Assembly: GCA_035459025.1 (NCBI GenBank)
Contig: DATHYT010000091.1
Coordinates: 1 to 64,000, forward strand
Direction of reading: 5' to 3'
Source: JAABQT01 sp035459025
Lineage (GTDB): Bacteria > Pseudomonadota > Gammaproteobacteria > Burkholderiales > SG8-39
DNA length: 64,000 nt
Below the pieces are notes generated by a model. It saw only the letters and a program-made list of their open reading frames with translations, was not told the DNA's origin and did no database searches. Below are positions 34,147 to 42,352 of the stretch, piece by piece (within the stretch, counting starts at the first letter, position 1; each line of letters opens with the position of its first letter). The position numbers and the translations under genes are program-made.

Positions 34147-35582
34147 GCGTCGTCAACCGGCTGCGCCGGGGCTTCTACGCCGATTCCGTGGTGCTGATGC
34201 GCATCACGCGCGAGCTGAACAAGGGCGGCGTGACGGCGTCCCTCATGATCGGCACGCCGTCGAACAAGGCGCTGCTGAAGGCTTCGGGACTGCTGACGAA
34301 GGCGGGCGATGCGGCGGGGCCCGATGACCTCATCATCGCCGTCCGGGGACCCAAGGCGCAGGCGGCGCTGGCGCTCGCCGAAAAGCTGCTGCAAGAAGGA
34401 ACGCAGACGCGCGCCGCCGGTGAAAGCTTTCCCACCCTTGCCTCCGCGATCGCCGGCCTGGCGGGCGCCAACCTCGCCCTGATCTCGGTGCCCGGCGAGT
34501 ACGCCGCCGCCGAAGCGCGCCGCGCGCTCGAGCACGGGCTGCACGTGATGATGTTCTCGGACAACGTTCCCCTTGCGGACGAAGTCGCGCTGAAGGACCT
34601 GGCGCTGGAGCGCGGGCTTCTGATGATGGGACCGGACTGCGGCACGGCGCTCCTCGGCGGCGCGCCGATCGGCTTCGCCAACGCGGTATCCCGCGGCGAC
34701 GTGGGCATCGTGTCCGCTTCGGGCACCGGGCTGCAGGAAGTCTCGACGCTGCTCGCGCGGCAGGGCAAGGGCGTCTCGCACGGAATTGGCGTTGGCGGGC
34801 GCGACCTGTCGGAGGCGGTCGGCGCTCGCATGACGCTCGCGGCGCTCGATGCGCTCGAGGCCGACCCGGCGACCCGGCGCATCATCGTCATTTCCAAGCC
34901 GCCCGCGCCCGCGGTGGTGAAGCGGATCGTGGCGCGCGCCGGGCGCAGCAGAAAACCGGTCACGCTCTGCCTGCTGGGTGCCGACGAGCTGGCCGTGCCT
35001 CGTGGCGTCAGTCTGGCGCGTACCCTGGAACAGGCGAGCGGCAAGCCTGCCCGAGGCGCCCCGCCGCGACTGGCGGCGAAAGGCAACATCCGCGGCCTAT
35101 TCTGCGGCGGCACGCTGTGCGCCGAGGCGCAGATCGTCCTTATGGACCATGGCCTCGACGTCTCCTCCAATGTGCCGGTCCCGGGCGCCGCGCCGGCGCG
35201 CGCCGGGCACCTGCTGATCGATCTCGGCGCCGACGATTACACGCGCGGCCGGCCGCACCCGATGATCGAGCCGGAGCTGCGCAACGCGTACCTGGCGCGG
35301 GCGCTGCGCGACAAGGAGGTCGGGCTGGTGCTTCTGGACTTCGTCCTGGGCCATGGGGCCCATCCGGACCCCGCCGGGCTGGCGGCAGCGCTGCTGAAGA
35401 ACAAGAGCAAGCCGGTCATTGCGTCGGTGACCGGCACCGACGGCGATCCGCAGGTGTCCTCTAGGCAGGCGAGGATCCTGGAGGACGCGGGCGTGGTTGT
35501 CGCCGCCTCCAACGCGCAGGCGGCGCGGTTTGCCGCGGCGGCGTTGCGGGGCGCGCCCGGGCGCGGACGAGCCCGCCGCTAG
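34143..35582 (+). CDS. fdrA: FdrA/AllF family protein, acyl-CoA synthetase-like carbamoyltransferase subunit
   Basis: A 479-residue protein with the layout of FdrA: an N-terminal domain (GGVTASLMIGTPSNKALL), a Rossmann/CoA-ligase-like core with GLLMMGPDCGTALLGG and IVSASGTGLQEVSTLL, and a second half with GLFCGGTLCAEAQIV. The fold is related to succinyl-CoA synthetase alpha. In E. coli FdrA (AllF) works with AllG and AllH to make carbamoyl phosphate plus oxamate from oxalurate. The substrate of this copy is unknown. Its stop overlaps the argG stop on the other strand by 4 bp. Confidence 0.88.
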   Translation: MSVVNRLRRGFYADSVVLMRITRELNKGGVTASLMIGTPSNKALLKASGLLTKAGDAAGPDDLIIAVRGPKAQAALALAEKLLQEGTQTRAAGESFPTLASAIAGLAGANLALISVPGEYAAAEARRALEHGLHVMMFSDNVPLADEVALKDLALERGLLMMGPDCGTALLGGAPIGFANAVSRGDVGIVSASGTGLQEVSTLLARQGKGVSHGIGVGGRDLSEAVGARMTLAALDALEADPATRRIIVISKPPAPAVVKRIVARAGRSRKPVTLCLLGADELAVPRGVSLARTLEQASGKPARGAPPRLAAKGNIRGLFCGGTLCAEAQIVLMDHGLDVSSNVPVPGAAPARAGHLLIDLGADDYTRGRPHPMIEPELRNAYLARALRDKEVGLVLLDFVLGHGAHPDPAGLAAALLKNKSKPVIASVTGTDGDPQVSSRQARILEDAGVVVAASNAQAARFAAAALRGAPGRGRARR

Positions 35583-36922
35583 CGCTTGCCCGGTTTTTCG
35601 GGCCCGAGCAGCGGCACGCCGCCGTCTTTCGACTCGCCGAGCAGCCCCGCCTCGCCGTAGACGCGGAGCTTGTCCCGCGTATCCGCGATATCGAGGTTGC
35701 GCATCGTCAGCTGGCCGATGCGATCGGCCGGCGTGAAGAACGCCTCGCCCTTCTCCATCGTCAGGCGCTCGGGCTTGTAGGTGAGGTTCGGGCTCCTCGT
35801 GTCGAGCACCGACCAATCGTTGCCGCGGCGAAGTTCCAGCGCCACCTCGCCCGTTACGGCCTTCGCCACCCAGCGCTGCGCGGTCTCGCGCAGCATCATG
35901 GTCTGCGGGTCGAACCAGCGCCCCTGGTACAGGAGCCGGCCCAGGCGCCGGCCGTTCGTCCGGTACTGCTCGATGGTGTCCTCGTTGTGGATCCCGGTGA
36001 CGAGGCGCTCGTAGGCGATGTGCAGCAGCGCCATGCCCGGCGCCTCGTAGATGCCGCGGCTCTTCGCCTCGATGATGCGGTTCTCGATCTGGTCGCTCAT
36101 GCCCAGGCCGTGCCGTCCGCCGATGGCGTTGGCCTCGGCCATGAGCGCGACCGCGTCGGTGAACTGCTGGCCGTTCAGCGCCACCGGGACCCCGGCCTCG
36201 AAGCGCACCGAGACCGGCTCGGGCTTCACCTTCACGCCCTCGCGCCAGAAGGCCACGCCCATGATCGGCTCGACGATCCCGAGCCCCCGGTCGAGGAACT
36301 CGAGGTCCTTCGCCTCGTGCGTGGCGCCGAGGAGGTTCGAGTCGGTGGAATAGGCCTTATCGGCGCTCACCTTGGAGTCGAAACCGGCCTGCGCCATGTA
36401 GGCGGACATCTCCTTGCGTCCGCCCAGCTCGTCGATGAAGCGCTGGTCGAGCCAGGGCTTGTAGATGCGCAACGACGGGTTTGCGAGCAGGCCGTAGCGA
36501 TGGAAGCGCTCGATGTCGTTGCCCTTGTAGGTGCTGCCGTCGCTCCAGATGCCAACTGCGTCCTCGCGCATGGCGACGACGAGCATCGTCCCGGTTACCG
36601 CGCGGCCGAGCGGCGTGGTGTTGAAGTAGGTGGCGCCGCCCGTGGAGATGTGGAAGGCGCCGCACTGGATCGCGGCGATGCCCTCGGCGACGAGCTGCGG
36701 GCGGCATTCGACCAGTCGCGCCACCTCGGCGCCGCAGGCGAGCGCCTTCTTCGGGATCGCGCCGTAGTCGGACTCGTCGGGCTGGCCGAGGTTCGCGGTG
36801 TAGGCGTACGGCACCGCGCCTTTCGCGCGCATCCAGTGCACGGCGGCGCTCGTGTCGAGGCCTCCCGAGAAGGCGATGCCGACTCTTTCGCCCGTGGGCA
36901 GCGTGCTGAGGATGGTGGCCAC
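35579..36922 (-). CDS. argG: Argininosuccinate synthase
   Basis: Joins citrulline and aspartate using ATP. The 447-residue length is that of the longer E. coli-type ArgG. Motifs: the pyrophosphatase-fold P-loop VGIAFSGGLDTSAAVHWM, YTANLGQPDESDYGAIPKKA, and FHISTGGATYFNTTPLGRAV. The start is a GTG with GGAG 9 nt upstream. It is on the strand opposite to argD-argF, split from them by the carbamoyl-transfer module. Confidence 0.95.
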   Translation of the reverse strand: MATILSTLPTGERVGIAFSGGLDTSAAVHWMRAKGAVPYAYTANLGQPDESDYGAIPKKALACGAEVARLVECRPQLVAEGIAAIQCGAFHISTGGATYFNTTPLGRAVTGTMLVVAMREDAVGIWSDGSTYKGNDIERFHRYGLLANPSLRIYKPWLDQRFIDELGGRKEMSAYMAQAGFDSKVSADKAYSTDSNLLGATHEAKDLEFLDRGLGIVEPIMGVAFWREGVKVKPEPVSVRFEAGVPVALNGQQFTDAVALMAEANAIGGRHGLGMSDQIENRIIEAKSRGIYEAPGMALLHIAYERLVTGIHNEDTIEQYRTNGRRLGRLLYQGRWFDPQTMMLRETAQRWVAKAVTGEVALELRRGNDWSVLDTRSPNLTYKPERLTMEKGEAFFTPADRIGQLTMRNLDIADTRDKLRVYGEAGLLGESKDGGVPLLGPEKPGKR

Positions 36923-36964
36923 GTTCCTGCGCTCCGAAAACTAGGGATGATACGTGATGGTGGC

Positions 36965-36970
36965 TACAAT
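36965..36970 (+). promoter_or_regulatory. -10-like element of the small exported protein gene
   Basis: TACAAT ends 7 nt before the GTG at 36978. It supports that GTG as the real start over the three upstream in-frame start codons (36954, 36957, 36969), which lie before or on the box. Confidence 0.4.
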
Positions 36971-36977
36971 GGCGGCC

Positions 36978-37634
36978 GTGCGCGCCCTCGCCATCTCGCT
37001 GCTAGCCGTGCTCTGGCTCGACTGCGCCGCCGAGCCGTTCGCGGCGCGCGTCGGCGACATGCGCGTGGTGCTCGATACGCCGCCGGGCTTCGCCGACACG
37101 CTCGATCTCGGCTCGCCGCGGCTGCAGGAGCTCGCCGAGAGCCTGACCTCGGCCTCCAACCGGATCCTGCTGTTCGCGCTGACCGACGCCGACCTGCGCC
37201 TGTTCAGCCGCGGCGATGCGCCCGCGCTGCACCGCTACCTGCTGCTCGCGACACCGCGCGCACTGGAGCGCGACAGCGTCGGCCTGAGCCAGTTCCGCGA
37301 CTACGCAGTGGAGTCGGCACGCAGCCTGGGCGAGGCGGCGCAGCCCCAGGATATCCGGGCGTTCCTGAGCGCCCAGGCGCTCGGCCGCGCCAATGTGCTG
37401 CGCGTGCTGCGCAGCGAGCCGCTCGCCGTCTCCAGGCTCATGGGCACGCGCCTGCCGCCGCGCTACGGCGACACGCCGGAGTATCTGCTGTACACCACCA
37501 CGCAGCTGCTGCTGCGCGGCAAGGTCCTCTCCGTGTCCGCGTACACCGGCTTGCGTGACGCGGCCGACACGGCCTGGCTGCTCGACATCACGCAGCGCTG
37601 GACGAGCGAGCTCCAGCGCCTGAATGCGCGCTAG
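36978..37634 (+). CDS. Conserved hypothetical exported protein
   Basis: A 218-residue protein. With the GTG at 36978 as start it begins VRALAISLLAVLW, a clean signal peptide with cleavage near CAA|EPF; starts at 36954 or 36957 would add 7-8 residues. The mature part is a mixed alpha/beta protein with no cysteine-rich, enzymatic or DNA-binding motif that I recognise. The last 11 nt overlap the following gene, so the two are coupled. Confidence 0.6.
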   Translation: MRALAISLLAVLWLDCAAEPFAARVGDMRVVLDTPPGFADTLDLGSPRLQELAESLTSASNRILLFALTDADLRLFSRGDAPALHRYLLLATPRALERDSVGLSQFRDYAVESARSLGEAAQPQDIRAFLSAQALGRANVLRVLRSEPLAVSRLMGTRLPPRYGDTPEYLLYTTTQLLLRGKVLSVSAYTGLRDAADTAWLLDITQRWTSELQRLNAR

Positions 37635-39816
37635 CGCAGCGGCGCCCACCGTCGCCGGCGCCTACACCGGCGAGATCGCGGCGCCTTACCGCGCGCCGGA
37701 GCTGCTGGCGCAGCTGGCCCGCCTGCCGGTGCTGCTCGAAGCGCCCGGCGCCCGCCTGGTCGCGGAGGGACGCAACCGCAACATCGTCGTCGAACTGCCG
37801 CTGCAAGACGGTGCGCGCGGCGTGATGGTGAAGGCGTTCGGCGTGCAGCCGTGGTTTCGCGATCTGCGCGACCGGGGCCGCGGCTCCAAGGCCGCGCGCA
37901 CCTGGCGAGCGGCGACGCACCTCGCGGCGCAAGGCGCCGGCACGCCGCCGCCGATCGGCTACCTCGAGCGCTGGGACGGCGCGCGGCTGCGCGAGAGCTA
38001 CTACCTTGCCGAGTACCAGGACGGCGCCCAGACCCTGCGCGAAGCGCTGCTCGCGCTGTACGACGCGCGCCCGCCGCTGGCGGCGCACTTCGTCGCGCTG
38101 CTCGAGCGCGTTGCCGACGGCATGCGCGGCATGCACGCGGCGGGATTCGTGCACAACGACCTCGGCGCGCAGAACGTGCTGCTGCGGCCCGCGGGCGAAG
38201 CCGGCTGGCGCGACTTCATGGTCGTGGACCTCAATCGCGGACGCCTGCGCGGCGAGCTCACGCTGCGCGAGCGGGGGCGCGACTTCTCGCGCCTCGAACT
38301 GCCCTCGGACCTGCTGCAGATGCTGATCGAGATGTACTGGCGCGGCGTCCCGCCGCGCGAGCTGCTCGACTGGCAGCGGCGCTATCGCGAACGCTATGCA
38401 TGGAAAGTGCGCCTGCGCCGGGTGCGCAGCGCGCTGCGCGGCCGGCGCCCCGATCCCGCTGCCCGCGACTACCCCGCACCGCGCGACGTTTGGATCTGGG
38501 ACGAAGACACCGCGCAGCCGATCAGCGCGCTGCTGCGCCGCGACCGCGTGCGCCATTTCCCGCGCTCGCGCTACACGCGCGTGCTCGTCGACGCGCTGCG
38601 CGACGCGCCGCGCGCCTGGCGCGAGTACCGCGGTCTGCTGCCGCTTGCCTACACGCAGCCCGTCGGGCTCGGCGGCCGCGTCGGCATGGCGCTCGAGCCC
38701 ACGCCGCAGACGCTGGAGGGCGAGCTTGCGCTGCTTGCCGGGCTCGGCCCGCTGCCCGCGTTGGTGCGCTTCTATCACCACGACGCCCGCGAGACGCGGC
38801 GCTGGCGCGCGGCGCTGGTGCACGCGCTGCATCGCGCCGGGCACGCCGTGAGCGTGGCGCTCGTGCAGGACCGCCGCGCGGTGTGCGAACCCGAATCCTG
38901 GCGGCGTTTCGCGTTCGAGGCGCTGGAGGACGTGGCAGGCGTGGTCGAAGCAGTCGAAGTCGGCCACGCCGTCAACCGCGTCAAGTGGGGCATCTGGGGC
39001 TTCGAGGACCTGCGCGCGCTGTACGCGCCGCTCGCCGAGCTGCAGGCGCGCTTTCCCGCGCTGCGCTTCATGGGTCCCGCGCTCATCGACTTCGAGTACC
39101 CGATCGCCTTTCCCGTGCTGCGCGAGTGGCCAGCCGGCGTGCCGCTCGCCGCGCTCTCGCACCACCTGTACGTGGACCGGCGCGGCGCGCCCGAGAATCC
39201 GCAGAACGGCTTCGGGGCGGCGGAGAAGTTCACCCTGGGCCGCGCCCTCGCGCGTGCCGCGCCGCAGTGCGCCGATCGCTTCGTGGTGTCGGAAGTGAAC
39301 TGGCCGCTGCGCGGCACCGGCGCGCACGCGCCCATCCACGCGCCCTACTACCCGCCGTGGCGCCACGCGAGCGATCCCGGCACGAGCGAGGACGAGTACG
39401 CGGATTACCTGCTGCGCTACCTGTGCCTCGCGCTCGGCTCGGGGATGGTCGAGCGCGTCTACTGGTGGCGCCTCGCGGCGCGCGGCTTCGGCCTGGTGGA
39501 CGACGCCGACCCGGCGGCGCTGCGGCCGCGACCCGCGTACGCCATGCTGCAGCATTTCCTGCGCCTGCTCGGCGCCAGCACCTTCATTGGCGCTCGCCTG
39601 CCCGGGCGCCGCGGCGAGCGCCACGGCCGCTACCGCTTCGCTTTTCGCCGCGGCGACGCCGAAATCGTGGCGCTGACTTATGCCCACGGGCCCGCGCTGG
39701 CGTTTCCCGCCGACGAAGCCTTCGAGCGCGCCGAGGACGCCTTCGGCCGGCCGCTCGCTGCCGCCCCCGACCGGCTTTCGGGCCGGCCCGTCTACCTGCG
39801 CGGCGCGCGCGCGTAG
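37624..39816 (+). CDS. Fusion of a lipopolysaccharide-kinase-like domain and a TIM-barrel glycosidase-like domain
   Basis: A 730-residue protein without a signal peptide. Residues about 45-235 look like the Kdo/WaaP-type LPS kinase fold: Lys70 (VMVKAFG), the catalytic loop FVHNDLGAQNVLL (Asp179, Asn184) and the metal Asp202 in VVDLNRGR. From about residue 345 the sequence resembles a glycoside hydrolase clan A barrel: WGIWGFEDL (Glu461) and FVVSEVNWPL (Glu557) are placed like acid/base and nucleophile. The combination suggests a sugar- or envelope-linked enzyme. Domain identities come from motifs only, so the C-terminal call is weaker than the kinase call. Confidence 0.65.
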   Translation: MRASAAAPTVAGAYTGEIAAPYRAPELLAQLARLPVLLEAPGARLVAEGRNRNIVVELPLQDGARGVMVKAFGVQPWFRDLRDRGRGSKAARTWRAATHLAAQGAGTPPPIGYLERWDGARLRESYYLAEYQDGAQTLREALLALYDARPPLAAHFVALLERVADGMRGMHAAGFVHNDLGAQNVLLRPAGEAGWRDFMVVDLNRGRLRGELTLRERGRDFSRLELPSDLLQMLIEMYWRGVPPRELLDWQRRYRERYAWKVRLRRVRSALRGRRPDPAARDYPAPRDVWIWDEDTAQPISALLRRDRVRHFPRSRYTRVLVDALRDAPRAWREYRGLLPLAYTQPVGLGGRVGMALEPTPQTLEGELALLAGLGPLPALVRFYHHDARETRRWRAALVHALHRAGHAVSVALVQDRRAVCEPESWRRFAFEALEDVAGVVEAVEVGHAVNRVKWGIWGFEDLRALYAPLAELQARFPALRFMGPALIDFEYPIAFPVLREWPAGVPLAALSHHLYVDRRGAPENPQNGFGAAEKFTLGRALARAAPQCADRFVVSEVNWPLRGTGAHAPIHAPYYPPWRHASDPGTSEDEYADYLLRYLCLALGSGMVERVYWWRLAARGFGLVDDADPAALRPRPAYAMLQHFLRLLGASTFIGARLPGRRGERHGRYRFAFRRGDAEIVALTYAHGPALAFPADEAFERAEDAFGRPLAAAPDRLSGRPVYLRGARA

Positions 39817-39819
39817 AAT
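39814..39819 (+). promoter_or_regulatory. -10-like element before yajQ
   Basis: TAGAAT overlaps the TAG stop of the preceding gene and ends 8 nt before the yajQ ATG, again implying a leaderless message. Confidence 0.4.
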
Positions 39820-39827
39820 CCCTGTCC

Positions 39828-40313
39828 ATGCCCTCTTTCGACATCGTCTCGCAGGTCAACGCCCAGGAAGTGAAGAACGCGGTCGAGCAGGCCAACAAGG
39901 AAATCCAGAACCGGTTCGACTTCAAGGGCTCCGACGCGCGCATCGAGCAGGCCGAGATGGCGCTCACGGTGTTCGCCGACGACGAGTACAAGCTCGGCCA
40001 GGTTATCGACGTGCTGCGCCAGAGGATGGCCAAGCGCTCGATCGACGTGCGCTGCCTCGAGCTCGGCGCGGTGGAAAAGGCCGCCGGCGACAAGGCGAAG
40101 CGCGTGGTCACGGTGAAGGTCGGCATCGCGCAGGAAAAGGCGAAGCAGATCCAAAAGGCGATCAAGGACGCGAAGCTCAAGGTGCAGGCTTCGATCCAGG
40201 GCGACCTGGTGCGGGTCTCGGGCGGGAAGAAGGACGACCTGCAGGCGGCGATCCAGCTGGTGCGGCAGTCGGTGACCGACCAGCCGTTGCAATACATCAA
40301 CTTCCGCGACTGA
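39828..40313 (+). CDS. yajQ: YajQ family nucleotide-binding protein
   Basis: A 161-residue cytoplasmic protein with the family start MPSFDIVSQVNAQEVKNAV, RFDFKGSDARIE and the C-terminal DLQAAIQLVRQ followed by LQYINFRD. YajQ-like proteins bind nucleotides; a Xanthomonas member binds cyclic di-GMP and acts with a transcription factor. Nothing in the sequence decides between these roles. The 3' end overlaps the convergent amidotransferase gene by 17 bp. Confidence 0.93.
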   Translation: MPSFDIVSQVNAQEVKNAVEQANKEIQNRFDFKGSDARIEQAEMALTVFADDEYKLGQVIDVLRQRMAKRSIDVRCLELGAVEKAAGDKAKRVVTVKVGIAQEKAKQIQKAIKDAKLKVQASIQGDLVRVSGGKKDDLQAAIQLVRQSVTDQPLQYINFRD

Positions 40314-41010
40314 GTCCCTCGCACCACCGGTCGTAGATACGATCGGCCACTGCGTGCAGCGCCGCCGTGCGCCGCTCGACGTTGCGTTCGATCTCGTCGG
40401 GCGCCTGCACGCCGGGCGAATCCCGCGACTGCGCGATTTCCGCTGCGCCGCCACGCACCCACTCGGCGATCATCTCCGGCGTCATCTCCACGTGGCACTG
40501 CATGCCGAAGTGGCGCCCGAGCGCGAACGCCTGGTTGGCGCAGTGCGCGTTCTCCAGCACCCGCGTGCCCCCGGGCGGGATGGAGAACGTCTCGCCGTGC
40601 CAGTGGAACGACTCGAAGGCCTCGATCGCGCCCATCCACTCGCGCGCCACGGCATTGTCGGCCACCGCGACCTCGCCCCAGCCGATCTCCGTCACCGGCG
40701 CGGCGCGCACTTCCCCGCCGAAGGCGCGCGCCATGAGCTGGCCGCCGAGGCAGTGCCCGAGCACCGGCACGTCATTGCGCACGGCGTCGGCGATCAGCGA
40801 GAGCGCCGGAATAATCCACGGCAGCTCGTCGTTCGCGCTCATCGGCCCACCCATGAAGACAAGGCCGGAGAAGCCGCGCGTGCTGCGCGGTACCGCGTGG
40901 CCAGCGTCTAGCGGCACGAGCCGCCAGGCGATCGCCTTGCGCTCGAGATAGCTGGCAAAATAGCCCGGACCTTCACTGGGGGCATGGCGGAATATGGCAA
41001 TCGGCTTCAT
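40297..41010 (-). CDS. Class I glutamine amidotransferase-like protein
   Basis: A 237-residue standalone GATase1 domain (GuaA N-terminal-like). The nucleophile elbow VLGHCLGGQLMARAFGGEV carries the catalytic Cys, and FHWHGETFSIPPG plus GMQCHVEMTPEMI supply the downstream His and Glu. Proteins of this group often act on gamma-glutamyl compounds or as yet undefined substrates. The ATG at 41010 is chosen because homology starts at MKPIAIFRHAPSEGPGY and a TACAAT box sits 8 nt upstream. Confidence 0.88.
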   Translation of the reverse strand: MKPIAIFRHAPSEGPGYFASYLERKAIAWRLVPLDAGHAVPRSTRGFSGLVFMGGPMSANDELPWIIPALSLIADAVRNDVPVLGHCLGGQLMARAFGGEVRAAPVTEIGWGEVAVADNAVAREWMGAIEAFESFHWHGETFSIPPGGTRVLENAHCANQAFALGRHFGMQCHVEMTPEMIAEWVRGGAAEIAQSRDSPGVQAPDEIERNVERRTAALHAVADRIYDRWCEGLSRGS

Positions 41011-41650
41011 GTGGCGGCATTGTAGTGCGGCGCTGCTCGCCGTCCTGGCGCTCGCGCCGGCGGCGGCGCACGCCCTGGACGTGCGCCTGGTCGGCACTTT
41101 CGGCGACAAGGCGGCGATCCTGGTGATCGACGGCGGCGGGCCGCGCACGGTGCGCATCGGGCGCGAGGTGGCTGGCGTCACCGTGGTCTCCGTGGAGCGC
41201 GATAGCGCGGTGATCGAGGTGGCGGGCACGCAGCGCACGCTGGCGCGCGGCCAGCACTACAGCACGGGGGCGGGCGATGCGCGCCAGAGCGTGACGCTTG
41301 CGGCCGACACGCGCGGGCATTTCATCACCGAGGGCGCGATCAACGGCCGCGCCGTGCGCTTCGTCATCGACACCGGCGCCACCATGGTGGCGTTGCCGGC
41401 CGCCGATGCCCTGCGCCTCGGGCTCGATTACCGCAAGGGCGAGGTGGCGCTCACCAAGACCGCGGCCGGCGTGGTGCCGGTGTACCGCGTGCGCCTCGAC
41501 AGCGTGCGCCTGGGCGCGATCGAGATCAACGCGGTGGACGGCGTGGTCATCGAGCAGGGGCTGGACATCGCGCTGCTCGGCATGAGCTTCCTCAGCCGCG
41601 TCGAGATGAAGAACGAGGGCCAGCTGATGACCCTCACGCGGCGCTACTAG
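40994..41650 (+). CDS. Exported retropepsin-like aspartic protease
   Basis: A 218-residue protein of the clan AA single-domain type found in proteobacteria. After a signal peptide (hydrophobic AALLAVLALAPAAAHA, cleavage near residue 27) comes an SH3-like segment, then the protease part with the active-site FVIDTGATMVALP; such enzymes work as homodimers. The start could also be the in-frame ATG at 41009, which would give a shorter signal peptide. Either way the 5' end overlaps the divergent amidotransferase gene. Confidence 0.8.
   Translation: MAIGFMWRHCSAALLAVLALAPAAAHALDVRLVGTFGDKAAILVIDGGGPRTVRIGREVAGVTVVSVERDSAVIEVAGTQRTLARGQHYSTGAGDARQSVTLAADTRGHFITEGAINGRAVRFVIDTGATMVALPAADALRLGLDYRKGEVALTKTAAGVVPVYRVRLDSVRLGAIEINAVDGVVIEQGLDIALLGMSFLSRVEMKNEGQLMTLTRRY
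41019..41024 (-). promoter_or_regulatory. -10-like element of the amidotransferase gene
   Basis: TACAAT on the minus strand ends 8 nt before the ATG at 41010. It lies inside the 5' end of the divergent protease gene. Confidence 0.4.
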
Positions 41651-42348
41651 CGTCGGCCGGGAACGAGCGGGACGAAACGCACCGGCAGCACGCGGCGCTC
41701 GTCGGTGCCGCCGTCGGCGCGCTTGGTAATGACGAGCAGCTCCTGCACCGCGTGTGTCGCCCCGACCGGGATCACCAGGCGGGCGCCCGGCTTGAGCTGA
41801 TCGACAAGCGCCTGCGGCACGCGCGGCGCCGCCGCCGTCACCACGATGCCGTCGAACGGCGCCTTCTCGGGCCAGCCGGCGTAGCCATCGCCGATGCGCA
41901 CCTCGACGTTCCCGTAGCCCGCCGCGGCGAGCCGCGCCGCCGCCGCGCGCCCCAGGTCCGGGATCAGCTCGATGCTGTACACCTGCGCCACGATCTCGGC
42001 GAGCACCGCCGCCTGGTAGCCCGAGCCGGTGCCGATCTCGAGCACCGCGTGACCGGGGCGCGGCGCGACCAAGTCGGTCGACAGCGCCACGATGTAAGGC
42101 TGCGAGATGGTCTGCCCGGCACCGATCGGCAGCGGGTAGTTGCCGTAGGCGCGATCGCGCTCGGCTGCGGGCACGAAGCGGTGGCGCTCGACGCGCGCCA
42201 TCGCCGCGCGCACCGCGGGCGACATCGTGGCGAGGCCGGTCTCGGCGCGGGTCGCCGCGTACATGGCGTCAATTTCGTCGATCAGGCGCATGCGGCGTGC
42301 GTCGAAGTCCTGGGCCCCGACGGCGCTGATGCCGAGCCCGGCCAGCAC
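41647..42348 (-). CDS. pcm: Protein-L-isoaspartate O-methyltransferase
   Basis: Methylates isoaspartyl residues in damaged proteins. The 233-residue protein has YGNYPLPIGAGQTISQPYIV, the SAM-binding VLEIGTGSGYQAAVLAEI and GDGYAGWPEKAPFDGIVVTA, all standard Pcm motifs. The GTG start follows the folE2 stop by 4 nt. The first about 14 residues (LAGLGISAVGA) are hydrophobic and end in a signal-peptidase-like AQD, which is unusual for a cytosolic SAM enzyme. The 3' end overlaps the convergent protease gene by 4 bp. Confidence 0.92.
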   Translation of the reverse strand: MLAGLGISAVGAQDFDARRMRLIDEIDAMYAATRAETGLATMSPAVRAAMARVERHRFVPAAERDRAYGNYPLPIGAGQTISQPYIVALSTDLVAPRPGHAVLEIGTGSGYQAAVLAEIVAQVYSIELIPDLGRAAAARLAAAGYGNVEVRIGDGYAGWPEKAPFDGIVVTAAAPRVPQALVDQLKPGARLVIPVGATHAVQELLVITKRADGGTDERRVLPVRFVPLVPGRR

Positions 42349-42352
42349 GCAG

